39,963 bases of DNA, taken from NCBI GenBank assembly GCA_905215465.1, contig CAJMPT010000013.1:1-39963 (forward strand), given 5' to 3'. Below, one piece after another: positions 7,314 to 16,021 of this stretch. The notes beneath the pieces are model-generated. The model saw nothing but the letters and a program-made list of their open reading frames with translations. It was not told the origin of the DNA and made no database searches. How positions within the stretch are numbered: position 1 is the stretch's first letter; every line of letters begins with the position of its first letter. Source of the stretch: an uncultured bacterium (GTDB lineage: Bacteria > Actinomycetota > Coriobacteriia > Coriobacteriales > Atopobiaceae). Both the position numbers and the translations under genes were made by a program.

Positions 7314-8606
7314 GTGCACGCCGAGCCCTTTGCCTGCTACCGACCCGCGCCGGAGTCCGCCGCGGAGTTTGCCGCCCTGCCCTACGACGTCTTTGACCGC
7401 GAGGGGGCGGCCGCCTACGTAAGCGAGCACCCCCGTTCCTTTTTGGGCATAGACCGCCCCGAGACGGGCTTCTCGTCTGACCACGACATGTACGCCGACG
7501 ACGTCTACGCGCACGCGTCCGAGCTCCTGCGCGAGCGCGTGGCCGACGGCACCCTGGTGCGCGACGGCCGCGCCTGCTACTACCTCTACCGCCTGGAGCA
7601 GGACGGCCGCGAGCAGACGGGCATCGTGGCCGCGTGCTCGCTCGACGACTACAACAACGGCGTCATCCGCCGCCACGAGAGCACCCGCCGCGCCAAGGAG
7701 GAGGACCGCGTCCGCCACATCCGCGCGACGGGCTGCCAGACGGGTCCGATCTTCCTCGCCTACCGCGACAACCCGGCGCTGGAGGCGCTGGTGGAGGCCG
7801 CAAAGGGCGCGGAGCCCCTCTATGACTTCACGGACGGCGAGGGCGTCCGCCAGACCGTCTGGCGCGTGGCCCGCCCGGCCGCCGTCGAGGCCTTCCAGAT
7901 GATGCTGGCCTACATCCCGCGCGCCTACATCGCGGACGGCCACCACCGCGCGGCCTCGGCAGCCCGCGTCTGCCAGCAGATGCGCACCGAGGAGGGACGC
8001 GAGCACACCGGCCGCGAGGCCTACAACTACCTGCTGTGCGTTCTCTTCCCGGCAAGCCAGCTCACCGTGCTGCCCTACGAGCGCGTGGTGGCGGACGCCG
8101 CCGGCATGGGCGAGGACGAGCTCGTGGCGGCCGTGGCGGCGGCGGGCTTTGAGGTGGGGCCCAGGCGGGAGGAGCCCGTGGAGCCAGGCGAGCGCGGGAC
8201 CTTTGGGATGTACGCCTTCGGCGCCTGGCGCGAGCTGCGCTTTGTTGACGGAGACGCCGTTGAGGGCGACCCTGTGGCGCGCCTGGACGCCTCCGTCCTG
8301 CAGGACCGCGTGCTGGGACCAGTGCTGGGCATCGGCGACCCGCGCGAAGACCCGCGCGTGAGCTTTGTCGGCGGGGCGTCCGGGCCGGGCGAGCTGGAGC
8401 GCCGCGCCGGAAGCACGGGCGTGGCCTTCAGCCTTCACGCCACCTCGGTGGACGAGCTCATGGCCGTGGCCGATGCCGGTCTGCTGATGCCGCCCAAGTC
8501 CACCTGGTTTGAGCCCAAGCTCAGAAGCGGCCTGTTCATCAGACGCATCGCCAACAAGAACACCGTCATCGACGGCGTGGGCAGGCCCGCGCCCAGGGAG
8601 GACTAG
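7314..8606 (+). CDS. DUF1015 family protein
   Basis: A 430-residue cytoplasmic protein of the DUF1015 (COG4198) family, whose biochemical role is unsettled. Recognisable blocks are LPYDVFDREGAAAYV near residue 22, the RHESTRRAKEEDRVRH segment (about 123-138), the highly conserved YIADGHHRAASA (about 207-218) and the C-terminal PPKSTWFEPKLRSGLFI (about 397-413). Length is typical. The GTG at 7314 has GGAG 6 bases ahead. The next gene starts one base after the stop, so the two are almost certainly co-translated. In other bacteria the family often neighbours serine-biosynthesis genes, but here it stands with a TPR-like protein and a HAD hydrolase. The HH/R motif looks like an active site, but the reaction is unknown. 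Confidence 0.85.
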   Translation: MHAEPFACYRPAPESAAEFAALPYDVFDREGAAAYVSEHPRSFLGIDRPETGFSSDHDMYADDVYAHASELLRERVADGTLVRDGRACYYLYRLEQDGREQTGIVAACSLDDYNNGVIRRHESTRRAKEEDRVRHIRATGCQTGPIFLAYRDNPALEALVEAAKGAEPLYDFTDGEGVRQTVWRVARPAAVEAFQMMLAYIPRAYIADGHHRAASAARVCQQMRTEEGREHTGREAYNYLLCVLFPASQLTVLPYERVVADAAGMGEDELVAAVAAAGFEVGPRREEPVEPGERGTFGMYAFGAWRELRFVDGDAVEGDPVARLDASVLQDRVLGPVLGIGDPREDPRVSFVGGASGPGELERRAGSTGVAFSLHATSVDELMAVADAGLLMPPKSTWFEPKLRSGLFIRRIANKNTVIDGVGRPAPRED

Positions 8607-8607
8607 C

Positions 8608-10911
8608 GTGGGCACCGCCAAGGGGCCGCTCTCCGGCCTGGGCAGGCTCGTCTCGGCGCTTGCCGGGAGGGGCAGGGCCGCAGCCGAGAAGGGCACGGAG
8701 GCTGAGGACGCGCAGCAGGTGGCGCCGGCCACCGCTTCGCGCGAGGCCGGCGAGAAGGGCGCGGCGGGAGCCTCTGTCACGGCCGAGGCCGAGACCGAGG
8801 CCGCCCCGAGCGAGAGCGCGCTGGACATGGCCGCCCTGGTCAGGGAGCTGCTCGGCAGCAGGGAGCCACTGGACCGGCTGCGCGGCTTCGTCACGGACGT
8901 CGAGGGGCGGGCCGCCGGGGACGCCTCACGGCAGGACGCGCTTCTCCCCTGCGGGCGGGAGCGCCACCTGGCGCGGCGCCTGCGCGAGGCGGGGCTCTTT
9001 GACGACGACGTGGAGCTGCCCGGCTTGAGGGTCATCCAGCCGCGCATGACGGGACTGGTCTACCTGCGCGTGACCGACCGCGAGCTCCCCTACCTGGCTA
9101 AGCTGCGCGTCATGGCGCTCGAGGCCGCCCTCAACGAGGCCCTGCTCAGCCAGGCCATGCCCGACGCAGACCCCGCCGCCGGCGAGAGGGACCTCGTCCG
9201 AGACGAGCGCCTGCTGCGCCGCTCCATCGCCGAGCAGGCCCGGACCCTGGGGCCGGCCACCGAGCCCGACGATGGCTGCGGCGAGTGGGGGTGCCGTCGC
9301 GCGCTGGCCTACGGCATCGAGGCCTTCCAGCTGCCCTTCCGCCTGAAGGCCGACTTCCGTGTCAACGCGGCCGCCGGGGCCGCGGCCTTTGAGCTGGCGC
9401 TGGTGCCGCCCCGCGTCATGCCGGGCGAGGCCTGGGTGGACGAGCTGGGCGTCGTTGCCGCCACGGGCCAGATGCGCCGCCAGATGGCGTCCGACTACAA
9501 CCTCAGGCTGGGTCTTCTGGTGGCCGCCTGGGCCTTCGAGGGGGCGCCCGCGCTTAACGAGGTCTGGGTTGCGGGCACGCTTGACACCGCCACCTCTCAC
9601 GAGTGCCTCTACTGGGGCCGCCTCACCCGTTCTGACCTGGAGGGCATTGACCTTGGGCCGGGTCTTGACCCCGCGGAGGCGCTCCGTGCGGCAGGCGTCA
9701 CCATGGAGCTTGACGATGGCGCGCTGCTGCCCGTGAGGCAGGGCTTCTCGCTTGAGGACGAGCTCTTCTGCCCGCCCGCGCGCTACGACGCGCCGGAGAC
9801 CTCAGACCGCGAGCTGCCGGCGGAGGCCGCCCGTGCGCTGGGCGCCTCATGCGTGGCCGACCTCGGCATAGACGAGGCCTGCCGGCGCACCAAGGCCGCA
9901 GACGAGCTCACCCGCGGCATCACCGGCTCCACGGAGGGCAACGTGCGCCTCCTGATGTCCCTCATGACGGACGGGGCGGACCCGGCCATGGACGCCGCCT
10001 GCCGCCGCGTGATGGAGGGCCTCATCGAGGGGACCCTGTCCGACGACGACCCGCTTGCCGTGGCCGAGGAGCTTGCGCACGGAGACGCGCTCTCTCGCGC
10101 CGTCGAGCTGGGCACCAGCCGCATGATGGCAAAAGACGTCGCGGGCGCCGGTCGCGCCGTTCTTGACGCGCTGGCTCCCGTGGAGGATGCCGGCACGTAC
10201 GCGGACACTGACGACGTCGCCTGGCGCGCCTTTGGCAGCTACGTTGACCGCGTGCTCTACAACCGACTGATGGCGACCTCGGGGACCAAGACGCGCCTCG
10301 CGCCCGCGGCCCTCTACCAGGCCCGCCTCATCGCATCACAGACCGAGCTCATCCAGGGCAACGCCGAGAGCGCCCGCGGCCTTGCCGCGGCGGCCGCACA
10401 CCTCGCGCCGCTTTCTGCCGAGGCCGCGCTGCAGCTCTCCAACTGCCTCTCCGCCCTCGGGGACATCGACGGGGCCACGGAGGCGGTGCGGCGGATGCTG
10501 GCCCTCGCTCATGACCCAGAGGCCATCGGCATGGGCTACATCCGCATGTCCCAGCTCCAATGGGAGCGCGGCCGCTCCCGCGTGGCGCGTGCCTGCCTGC
10601 AGCGGGCACGCGAGTACGTGCCGGGGCCGCTTTGGGCCGCGGGCATGCAGGTCATGGCAATCATGGGCCATGCGCTTGACCCCGAGGGCGAGCCCACCGC
10701 CGAGGAGGCGCGGGCAGCACTGCTGGAGGCAGACGTCCCCCTGGCGCCCACGGAGCGCGTGAGCGAGGTCTTCTTCGAGGGCCTGCGCGCAAGCCTTGAC
10801 CAGGAGATCTTCCCCGTGGCCAGGGACTTCATGTCCAACCTGGGCACCATGTCTCGCGACGACGTCTACTTTGGCATCCTGCGCTCCCTCGAGGACGCGC
10901 CCGACCGCTAG
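8608..10911 (+). CDS. Large TPR-like protein of unknown function
   Basis: A 767-residue, Ala/Arg/Glu-rich, apparently soluble protein that I do not recognise as a named family. Residues 1-75 are low-complexity and probably disordered. Residues about 80-410 look like a mixed alpha/beta region, with VYLRVTDRELPYLAKLRVM and SDYNLRLGLLVAAWAFEG among its most ordered-looking parts. From about 565 to 690 helix pairs such as ALYQARLIASQTELIQGNAE and AALQLSNCLSALGDIDGATE have the spacing of tetratricopeptide repeats, pointing to protein-protein contacts. The start is a GTG one base after the DUF1015 stop, with GGGAGG inside that gene's end as the ribosome site; the longer open frame to 8509 overlaps it. 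The HAD gene follows after 14 bases. Likely lineage-restricted. Confidence 0.65.
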   Translation: MGTAKGPLSGLGRLVSALAGRGRAAAEKGTEAEDAQQVAPATASREAGEKGAAGASVTAEAETEAAPSESALDMAALVRELLGSREPLDRLRGFVTDVEGRAAGDASRQDALLPCGRERHLARRLREAGLFDDDVELPGLRVIQPRMTGLVYLRVTDRELPYLAKLRVMALEAALNEALLSQAMPDADPAAGERDLVRDERLLRRSIAEQARTLGPATEPDDGCGEWGCRRALAYGIEAFQLPFRLKADFRVNAAAGAAAFELALVPPRVMPGEAWVDELGVVAATGQMRRQMASDYNLRLGLLVAAWAFEGAPALNEVWVAGTLDTATSHECLYWGRLTRSDLEGIDLGPGLDPAEALRAAGVTMELDDGALLPVRQGFSLEDELFCPPARYDAPETSDRELPAEAARALGASCVADLGIDEACRRTKAADELTRGITGSTEGNVRLLMSLMTDGADPAMDAACRRVMEGLIEGTLSDDDPLAVAEELAHGDALSRAVELGTSRMMAKDVAGAGRAVLDALAPVEDAGTYADTDDVAWRAFGSYVDRVLYNRLMATSGTKTRLAPAALYQARLIASQTELIQGNAESARGLAAAAAHLAPLSAEAALQLSNCLSALGDIDGATEAVRRMLALAHDPEAIGMGYIRMSQLQWERGRSRVARACLQRAREYVPGPLWAAGMQVMAIMGHALDPEGEPTAEEARAALLEADVPLAPTERVSEVFFEGLRASLDQEIFPVARDFMSNLGTMSRDDVYFGILRSLEDAPDR

Positions 10912-10925
10912 GAGCCTCTGAGGCC

Positions 10926-11633
10926 ATGGGTTTCTCGACTGATACAGGGTTTGATGCACAGAGGAGCGGTGCGGAGGCGCTCTGGCCGCCGGCGTTTGAC
11001 GCCGCGATCTTTGACTTTGACGGCACGCTGGCCGCGACCGAGGGCCTCTGGGAGGAGGTCGACCGCATCTTCTTTGGCCAGCGCGGCATTGAGTACGACG
11101 CCCTGGCGCACCAGACACTGGCGACCCTCGGCTTTGCGGCCGGCGCCGAGTGGGTTCGCCAGACCTACGGGCTGGACGAGCCGACGGCCGACATCTGCGA
11201 CGAGTGGAACCGCCTGGGGCATGCCCTCTACGAGACGCGCGTGGAGCTCAGACCCGGTGCGAGGGAGTACCTGGCCGCGCTGAGGCGGGCCGGCGTCCCG
11301 ATTGCGCTGGCCACGACCAACGACCCGTACGTGCTCTCCGCAATGGCGCCGCGCGTTGACGTGGCCGAGCTCTTTGACGCCGTGGTCTGCGGCAGGGAGG
11401 TTGCCCACGCCACCAAGGACCACCCGGACGTCTACCTGGAGGCGGCCCGGCGACTGGGCGTTGACCCCGCTGCCTGCTTGGTCTTTGAGGACATCCTCCC
11501 CGGCGTGAGGAGCGCCCGCGGGTGCGGCATGATGGCCTGCGCCGTCCGCTGCGCCGACCCCCGACAGCCCCGCGAGACCCTCCGCCGCGAGGCCGACCTC
11601 TGGCTCAACTCCTGGACCGACATCACGCTCTAG
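10926..11633 (+). CDS. HAD family hydrolase (beta-phosphoglucomutase/phosphatase-like)
   Basis: A 235-residue subfamily I HAD protein. Motif I is AIFDFDGTLAATEGLWEE (about 28-44), motif II threonine is in IALATTNDPYVL, motif III lysine in ATKDHPDVYLEAA and motif IV in LVFEDILPGVRSARGCGM, with a helical cap between motifs I and II. The ED in motif IV followed by a PGV turn is typical of beta-PGM-like phosphatases and mutases; the substrate is unknown. GAGG lies just before the ATG. It is the last gene of the DUF1015/TPR/HAD operon, which ends at a hairpin at 11700-11729. The N-terminal 25 residues are extra relative to the family core and may not be translated. Confidence 0.85.
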   Translation: MGFSTDTGFDAQRSGAEALWPPAFDAAIFDFDGTLAATEGLWEEVDRIFFGQRGIEYDALAHQTLATLGFAAGAEWVRQTYGLDEPTADICDEWNRLGHALYETRVELRPGAREYLAALRRAGVPIALATTNDPYVLSAMAPRVDVAELFDAVVCGREVAHATKDHPDVYLEAARRLGVDPAACLVFEDILPGVRSARGCGMMACAVRCADPRQPRETLRREADLWLNSWTDITL

Positions 11634-11699
11634 CGGCATGTCCTTCTCGCCGGCCGCCCCACGTGGCCTTCCCGCCCACCCCGCCGTTTGCATGTGAAA

Positions 11700-11729
11700 G
11701 CGGACGCCCACGATGGCGTGAGCGTCCGC
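11700..11729. terminator. Bidirectional hairpin between convergent operons
   Basis: GCGGACGC (11700-11707) pairs perfectly with GCGTCCGC (11722-11729), and an inner CACG/CGTG stem continues it. It lies between the HAD operon (+) and lspA (-). No strong U-tract flanks it, only AAA/TTT. The rest of 11634-11774 shows nothing coding. Confidence 0.6.
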
Positions 11730-11774
11730 AAATGCCGGCAAACCGCGGCGAGAGGTGCGTTGGGCTGGCGGGTG

Positions 11775-12284
11775 CTAGTCGGAAGAGGCGTCGGCCTCCC
11801 GCTTGGCGTCCCAGCGGCACCAGAGGATGAAGGCCACGATCACGCCGCAGGTGATGAAGATGTCGGCAACGTTGAAGACGGCGAAGTCCATGAAGGTGGT
11901 GGCAAAGAAGTCGGTCACGCGCCCGGCCACCACGCGGTCGATGGCGTTGCCGATGCCGCCGCCGCAGATGCAGCCCAGCGTGGCCACCAGGGCGGGCGGC
12001 ATGTCCATCTCGCGCCAGGCAAGGACGCAGCTGGCCACGCAGATGACGGCGCAGATGAGGACGAAGAGCGTCCCCCTGCCCTCCCCCATGGAGAAGGCCG
12101 CGCCTGTGTTGTAGACGAGCGACAGGTCCATGACGTGCGGAATGAGCGTCACGGGCTCTCCCGGCACGAGCGCCGAGCGCACCCATGCCTTGCTCAGCTG
12201 GTCGAGCACGACGACCGCGGCCGCGGCCCCGCCCAGAAGGGCAAGGCGCGCGGCCGCAGATGCGTGCTGGCCCTTGGCAGCCAA
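11775..12284 (-). CDS. lspA: Lipoprotein signal peptidase (signal peptidase II)
   Basis: Membrane aspartyl protease that removes signal peptides from diacylglyceryl-modified prolipoproteins. With the TTG start at 12284 it has 169 residues, the usual family length, and four hydrophobic helices (about 14-28, 72-90, 97-112 and 142-156). Catalytic residues are D116 in GNAIDRVV and D141 in FNVADIFI; VYNTGAAFS (about 58-66) is the conserved loop. The open frame extends further upstream but only through sequence that codes for IleS, so a start 7 bases after the ileS stop (12292) is favoured. No strong ribosome site is seen, which suggests coupling to ileS. The ileS-lspA order is common. Both would be under the ileS T-box. 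Confidence 0.9.
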   Translation of the reverse strand: MAAKGQHASAAARLALLGGAAAAVVVLDQLSKAWVRSALVPGEPVTLIPHVMDLSLVYNTGAAFSMGEGRGTLFVLICAVICVASCVLAWREMDMPPALVATLGCICGGGIGNAIDRVVAGRVTDFFATTFMDFAVFNVADIFITCGVIVAFILWCRWDAKREADASSD

Positions 12285-12291
12285 GCCCGGC

Positions 12292-15111
12292 CTACTCTGC
12301 GCTGACGGCGGCCACGGCGTCGTGGCAGCGGCAGCAGAGGCCGTCAGCGCCCAGCGTGCGGTAGTTCCAGCAGCGCGGGCACTTCTCGCCGTCGGCCGGG
12401 GCAACGGTGCAGGAGAGCTCCTCGCCCTCGGAGACGCTGACCTCGGAGCACACGAAGACCTCGGAGAGGTCCACGGGGCTCTGGCCGGCGAGAAGGGCGT
12501 AGGCGGCCTCGGGCAGGACGAGGGCGGCCTTGGCGCCTTGGGAGGTCTTCTCGGTCACGGCGCCAGCGGCCTTGGCCTCCTCGAAGGCCTTGGTGAAGGC
12601 GTCGCGGGCGACGCTGAGCTCGGCGTAGGCGGCAAGCTCGCCCTTGCACTCCTCGGGCGTCCAGGGAGCCTGGTACCAGTCCAGCAGGGCGGCGTACTTC
12701 TGGCCGTCGCGCATGGACTCGGGCAGGAAGGCCATGACCTCGTCGCAGGTGAAGCACAGGATGGGCTGCAGGTCGTGCACGAGCATGGAGAGGATCTGGG
12801 CCCAGACGGTGAGGGCGCTCCTGCGGTCGGCGCCGTCCTTCTGGCCGCAGTAGACGCGGTCCTTGGTGGCGTTGAGGTAGCCGTTGGAGAGCTCGGTCAC
12901 GTAGTCGTAGAGGTTGCGGTAGACAACGTTGAAGCGGTAGCCACGGTAGGCCTCGGTGACCACGGAGTGGACCTCGCACATGCGGGCCAGGGTCAGGCGG
13001 TCGTAGGGCAGAAGCTCGTCTACGACCACGGCGTCGGTCGCCGGGTCAAACTGGCCCTCGATCTCTCCCAGCAGGAAGCGCAGGGTGTTGCGGATCTTGC
13101 GGTAGGCCTCGCCCACGTGGCCGAGGATGGCGTCGTCGCAGGGGACGTCGGTGGAGGTGTCCACCGAGGAGACCCACAGGCGCATGACGTCGGCGCCGCG
13201 GGAGTCGCACTCGGCGTTGGGGTCGATGACGTTGCCCAGGGACTTGGACATCTTGCGGCCCTGGCCGTCCAGGGTGAAGCCTTGGGAGACCACGGAGCGG
13301 TACGGGGCCACGCCATAGGCGGCCACGGACGTCATGAGGGAGCTCATGAACCAGCCGCGGTGCTGGTCGGAGCCCTCGAGGTACATGTCGGCCGGGAACT
13401 TGAGGTAGCCGCGGTGCTTGCAGACGGCGGTGTGGGAGACGCCGGAGTCCCACCAGACGTCCAGGATGTCCTTGTTGGCCTTGAGGTTGTGGCCGCCGCA
13501 CTTGGGGCAGGTGCAGGCGTCGCCCAGGTAGCTGGCCGGGTCGTCGGTGAACCAGGCGTCGGAGCCCTTCTCGCGGAAGAGCTCGATGACGGCATCGAGG
13601 GTCTGGTCGTTCATGACCGTCTCGCCGCAGTCCTGGCAGGTGTAGGCCGGGATGGGCACGCCCCAGTTGCGCTGGCGGGAGATGCACCAGTCAGGACGAC
13701 CCTCGACCATGGAGCCGATGCGCTTGACCGCGTGCGCGGGGTAGAAGTCCACGCGGGAGAGCTCGTCGGTCGCCTTGGCGCGCAGGCTCCGGCCGTCGGC
13801 GAGCGGCTTGTCCATGGAGACGAACCACTGGCTGGTGGCGCGGAAGATGACGGGCTCCTTGCAGCGCCAGCAGTGCGGGTAGCTGTGGTTGATGTCCACG
13901 TGGGCCACCAGGGTGCCCTTCTCGCGGAGCCACTCGATGATCTTGGGGTTGGCCTCGTTGACGTCCATGCCGGACCAGGGGCCGCCGGTGCCGATGGTGT
14001 CGCCCACGTAGAAGCGGCCGTCGTCGTCGACGGGCATGACAAGCTCAAGGCCCCACTTGCAGCCAGCGTTGTAGTCGTCAACGCCGTGGCCGGGGGCGGT
14101 GTGCACGATGCCCGTGCCGTCGTCCAGGCTCACGTAGTCGGCGGTGATGAAGCGGCCCTGGAACTCCGGGAAGATGGGCTGCTCGTAGGTGTTCTCGGCA
14201 AGCTCGGCGCCCGTGGCGTGCCAGGGCTGGCCGTCGGCGCCCAGGGCCACCTCGCAGTCCCAGCCGGCAATCTCGCAGACGCGCTCCTTCAGGGCGTCGG
14301 CCATGATCTCGGCGCGGCCGTCGTGGACCACGGCGACGTAGTCAAAGTCCGGGCCCAGGATGACGCCGGTGTCGGCCGGCATGGTCCAGGGCGTGGTGGT
14401 CCAGATGACCACGTCGGTCTTGCCGGCGTAGTTCTCCAGGCCCGCAGGAGTGCTGGTCAGGACGAAGCGCACGTAGATGGAGGGGCTGACCTCGTCGCCG
14501 TACTCGATCTCCGCCTCGGCCAGGGCCGTGTGGCAGTGGGTGCACCAGTGCACCGGCTTGCGGCCGCGGTAGATGGCGCCATTGTCAAAGATGGCCTTGA
14601 AGATCTCAACGTCGGTGGCGTCGTAGTCGTTGACGTAGGTCAGGTAGGGGTTGTCCCACTCGGCCAGAACGCCCAGGCGCTTGAAGCCCTGGCGCTGGGT
14701 ATCGACCTGCTCGACGGCCATCTTGCGGCAGAGCTCGCGGATCTTCTCGGTGGGGAGCTGGTTGAACTTCTCGGTGCCGAGCATCTGCTCGACCTTGTGC
14801 TCGATGGGCTGGCCGTGGCAGTCCCAGCCGGGCACGTAGGGCGTCTGGTAGCCCTGCATGGCCCAGAAGCGGTTGATGATGTCCTTGGAGATCTTGTTCT
14901 GCGCGTGGCCGAGGTGGATGGGGCCGTTGGCGTACGGGGGGCCGTCGTGCAGGACGAACTTGTCGTGGCCCTCGTTCTTCTTGAGGAGCTGGGCGTAGAC
15001 GTCGTTGTCGTACCACTCCTTGAGCCTCTTGGGCTCGTTCTGAGCCAGGCTCGCGCGCATCGGGAAGCCCGTCTGCGGCAGGTTAGTGGTCTTCTTGTAC
15101 TCGTTTGCCAC
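12292..15111 (-). CDS. ileS: Isoleucyl-tRNA synthetase
   Basis: Class I synthetase that charges tRNA-Ile and edits misactivated valine. The 939 residues match full-length bacterial IleRS. The HIGH motif appears as HLGH (66-69) after HDGPPYANGPI. The editing domain includes WTTTPWTMPADTG, KMSKS is in GRKMSKSLGN (about 620), and the C-terminal zinc ribbon is CPRCW...LCCRC (Cys 911, 914, 926/927, 929). The eukaryote-like subtype is not indicated, so ordinary mupirocin sensitivity would be expected (inference). The start is GTG at 15111, with AAAGGGG 8 bases before it. Transcription is predicted to pass through an isoleucine T-box leader. lspA follows directly. Confidence 0.97.
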   Translation of the reverse strand: MANEYKKTTNLPQTGFPMRASLAQNEPKRLKEWYDNDVYAQLLKKNEGHDKFVLHDGPPYANGPIHLGHAQNKISKDIINRFWAMQGYQTPYVPGWDCHGQPIEHKVEQMLGTEKFNQLPTEKIRELCRKMAVEQVDTQRQGFKRLGVLAEWDNPYLTYVNDYDATDVEIFKAIFDNGAIYRGRKPVHWCTHCHTALAEAEIEYGDEVSPSIYVRFVLTSTPAGLENYAGKTDVVIWTTTPWTMPADTGVILGPDFDYVAVVHDGRAEIMADALKERVCEIAGWDCEVALGADGQPWHATGAELAENTYEQPIFPEFQGRFITADYVSLDDGTGIVHTAPGHGVDDYNAGCKWGLELVMPVDDDGRFYVGDTIGTGGPWSGMDVNEANPKIIEWLREKGTLVAHVDINHSYPHCWRCKEPVIFRATSQWFVSMDKPLADGRSLRAKATDELSRVDFYPAHAVKRIGSMVEGRPDWCISRQRNWGVPIPAYTCQDCGETVMNDQTLDAVIELFREKGSDAWFTDDPASYLGDACTCPKCGGHNLKANKDILDVWWDSGVSHTAVCKHRGYLKFPADMYLEGSDQHRGWFMSSLMTSVAAYGVAPYRSVVSQGFTLDGQGRKMSKSLGNVIDPNAECDSRGADVMRLWVSSVDTSTDVPCDDAILGHVGEAYRKIRNTLRFLLGEIEGQFDPATDAVVVDELLPYDRLTLARMCEVHSVVTEAYRGYRFNVVYRNLYDYVTELSNGYLNATKDRVYCGQKDGADRRSALTVWAQILSMLVHDLQPILCFTCDEVMAFLPESMRDGQKYAALLDWYQAPWTPEECKGELAAYAELSVARDAFTKAFEEAKAAGAVTEKTSQGAKAALVLPEAAYALLAGQSPVDLSEVFVCSEVSVSEGEELSCTVAPADGEKCPRCWNYRTLGADGLCCRCHDAVAAVSAE

Positions 15112-15135
15112 CTCTGTGACCCCTTTCTGGGCACC

Positions 15136-15395
15136 AAAAAAGCGCCCGTCCCGTCGTGCTGGGACGAAGCGCTCACGTCACACTTCGCTTGTTACCACCC
15201 AGCGAGCGGAATTACCGCGTAACTCGGCTGGCCTGTGACGGCGGCCACTCCGGCGACGCCTACTTGCAGGGCGCGTGCGCCTTGCTTTGGGGCCGCGGCT
15301 CGGGGGTGATCTTCTCCGGGACGCGGACGCGAGATCCCACCAGCCTCGCTCTCTTCTGACCGCGCGATCCCGGGTACTCTCCCCTTCATCGCCTA
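15136..15395 (-). promoter_or_regulatory. Isoleucine T-box riboswitch with intrinsic terminator, ileS leader
   Basis: On the minus strand the leader shows the T-box order. Stem I is built on AGGGG/CCCC and CCGGGA/TCCCGG pairings, with an upper stem GCGAG/CTCGC closing a GCTGGTGG-type distal loop and AGAAGAGA beneath it. The specifier region reads GAAG-ATC-A, giving the Ile codon ATC at 15308-15310. Further on TGGGTGGTAAC (15191-15203) resembles the T-box sequence whose bulge pairs with the uncharged tRNA NCCA end. It is followed by a strong stem (AGCGC..GTCCC / GGGAC..GCGCT) and six Ts at 15136-15174, an intrinsic terminator. Uncharged tRNA-Ile should favour the antiterminator and raise ileS-lspA expression. 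Confidence 0.88.
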
Positions 15396-15427
15396 TGGTC
15401 AAAGATGGTACCACGTTCTTCTCGCAG

Positions 15428-15488
15428 ATTGGGGACGTGTTCGTTTTTGCGCAAACCCGGGACAGGTTGCGCGACGCGCGTCCCCAAT
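15428..15488. repeat. REP-like hairpin repeat, copy 1
   Basis: The core at 15428-15455 (ATTGGGGACGTGTTC followed by GTTTTTGCGCAAA) is shared base for base with copy 2 at 20279. The outer arms ATTGGGGACG (15428-15437) and CGTCCCCAAT (15479-15488) pair perfectly, and an inner GCGCAA/TTGCGC stem adds a second hairpin. The loop holds the palindrome TTTGCGCAAA. It lies between the 98-residue-protein gene and the ileS T-box and may end transcription of the polY operon. Together with the T-box it fills the 386-base stretch 15112-15497. Confidence 0.75.
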
Positions 15489-15497
15489 GGCGCGCCG

Positions 15498-15794
15498 TCA
15501 CGACTGCGAGGTGAACCAGCGGCCGCGCTCCCACCAGATGGTGCGGCGCGCTTCCCGGTGGCCCGGGCGCTTGAAGGCCACCTCGTACTGCTCCACGACG
15601 GTGCCCATGTCCCAGCGGCCCAGCGTGCGGATGTGGGTGGTGGAGGCTGCCGGGAAGCGCCGGCCGTCCGGCCAGAGGACCTCGTCCATCCGCACGCGGC
15701 CGTCCTCCGCGCACTCCAGGGCCACGTGCAGGTAGGTGCGTTCCCCCTCCAGCGGGATGCCGTTGGTGCCTGCCAGCGAGTGCCGTGCCGTCAT
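15498..15794 (-). CDS. 98-residue protein of unknown function, third gene of the polY operon
   Basis: Not recognised. The 98 residues are polar, with several aromatic and charged strands: TYLHVALECAEDGRVRMDEV, RFPAASTTHIRTLGRWDMGT and VVEQYEVAFKRP, ending RRTIWWERGRWF. That pattern suggests a compact beta-rich fold without membrane segments or cysteine clusters (one Cys only). Its ATG overlaps the stop of the YolD-like gene as ATGA, so translation is coupled and the product should be made with the Y-family polymerase. In Firmicutes a single YolD protein carries a C-terminal beta domain, so this protein might supply a separated equivalent, but no residue match proves it. It probably contributes to polymerase V-like translesion synthesis. 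Confidence 0.6.
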   Translation of the reverse strand: MTARHSLAGTNGIPLEGERTYLHVALECAEDGRVRMDEVLWPDGRRFPAASTTHIRTLGRWDMGTVVEQYEVAFKRPGHREARRTIWWERGRWFTSQS

Positions 15795-16021
15795 GCGTCC
15801 TCCCCCTCTTCGTAGATGTCGTCCCCAGGCCAGGGCACGGGCTCCTGGCAGGCGGCCCTGGCCTCGGCGGCCCGCAGCAGATCCTCCAGCCCCGTGAGCG
15901 CCGCAAAGGGCATGAACTGCGCCGCCCTCTGCGCGCGCGGCCGCGGCGGGTGCGGCCCCACCCCGGCCGGCGGCGTCGCGGGGCCCGCGCCTGCCCGACC
16001 ACGCGCCCCCGCGCTAGCCAA
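15791..16021 (-). CDS. YolD-like protein
   Basis: A 76-residue protein with the recognisable YolD block RAAQFMPFAALTGLEDLL (33-50), preceded by a Pro/Arg/Gly-rich stretch and followed by an acidic end (DDIYEEGEDA). YolD-like proteins are regularly encoded beside UvrX/DinB-type Y-family polymerases and are thought to play a UmuD-like accessory part. The proposed start is TTG at 16021, which overlaps the polY stop and has GGAGG 5 bases upstream. The frame stays open further upstream but only inside polY. The stop overlaps the next gene's ATG. It is shorter than many YolD proteins, lacking the usual C-terminal beta region. Confidence 0.65.
   Translation of the reverse strand: MASAGARGRAGAGPATPPAGVGPHPPRPRAQRAAQFMPFAALTGLEDLLRAAEARAACQEPVPWPGDDIYEEGEDA

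Noticed and set aside
12130..15222. A 1030-codon plus-strand open frame opposite ileS
   Set aside because: It is the antisense shadow of a full-length, motif-complete IleRS in GC-rich DNA; the translation is Val/Gly/Asp/His-rich and matches nothing.
15112..15497. A small coding gene in the gap before ileS
   Set aside because: Short frames there have no ribosome site and overlap the T-box and REP-like hairpin, which explain the sequence.
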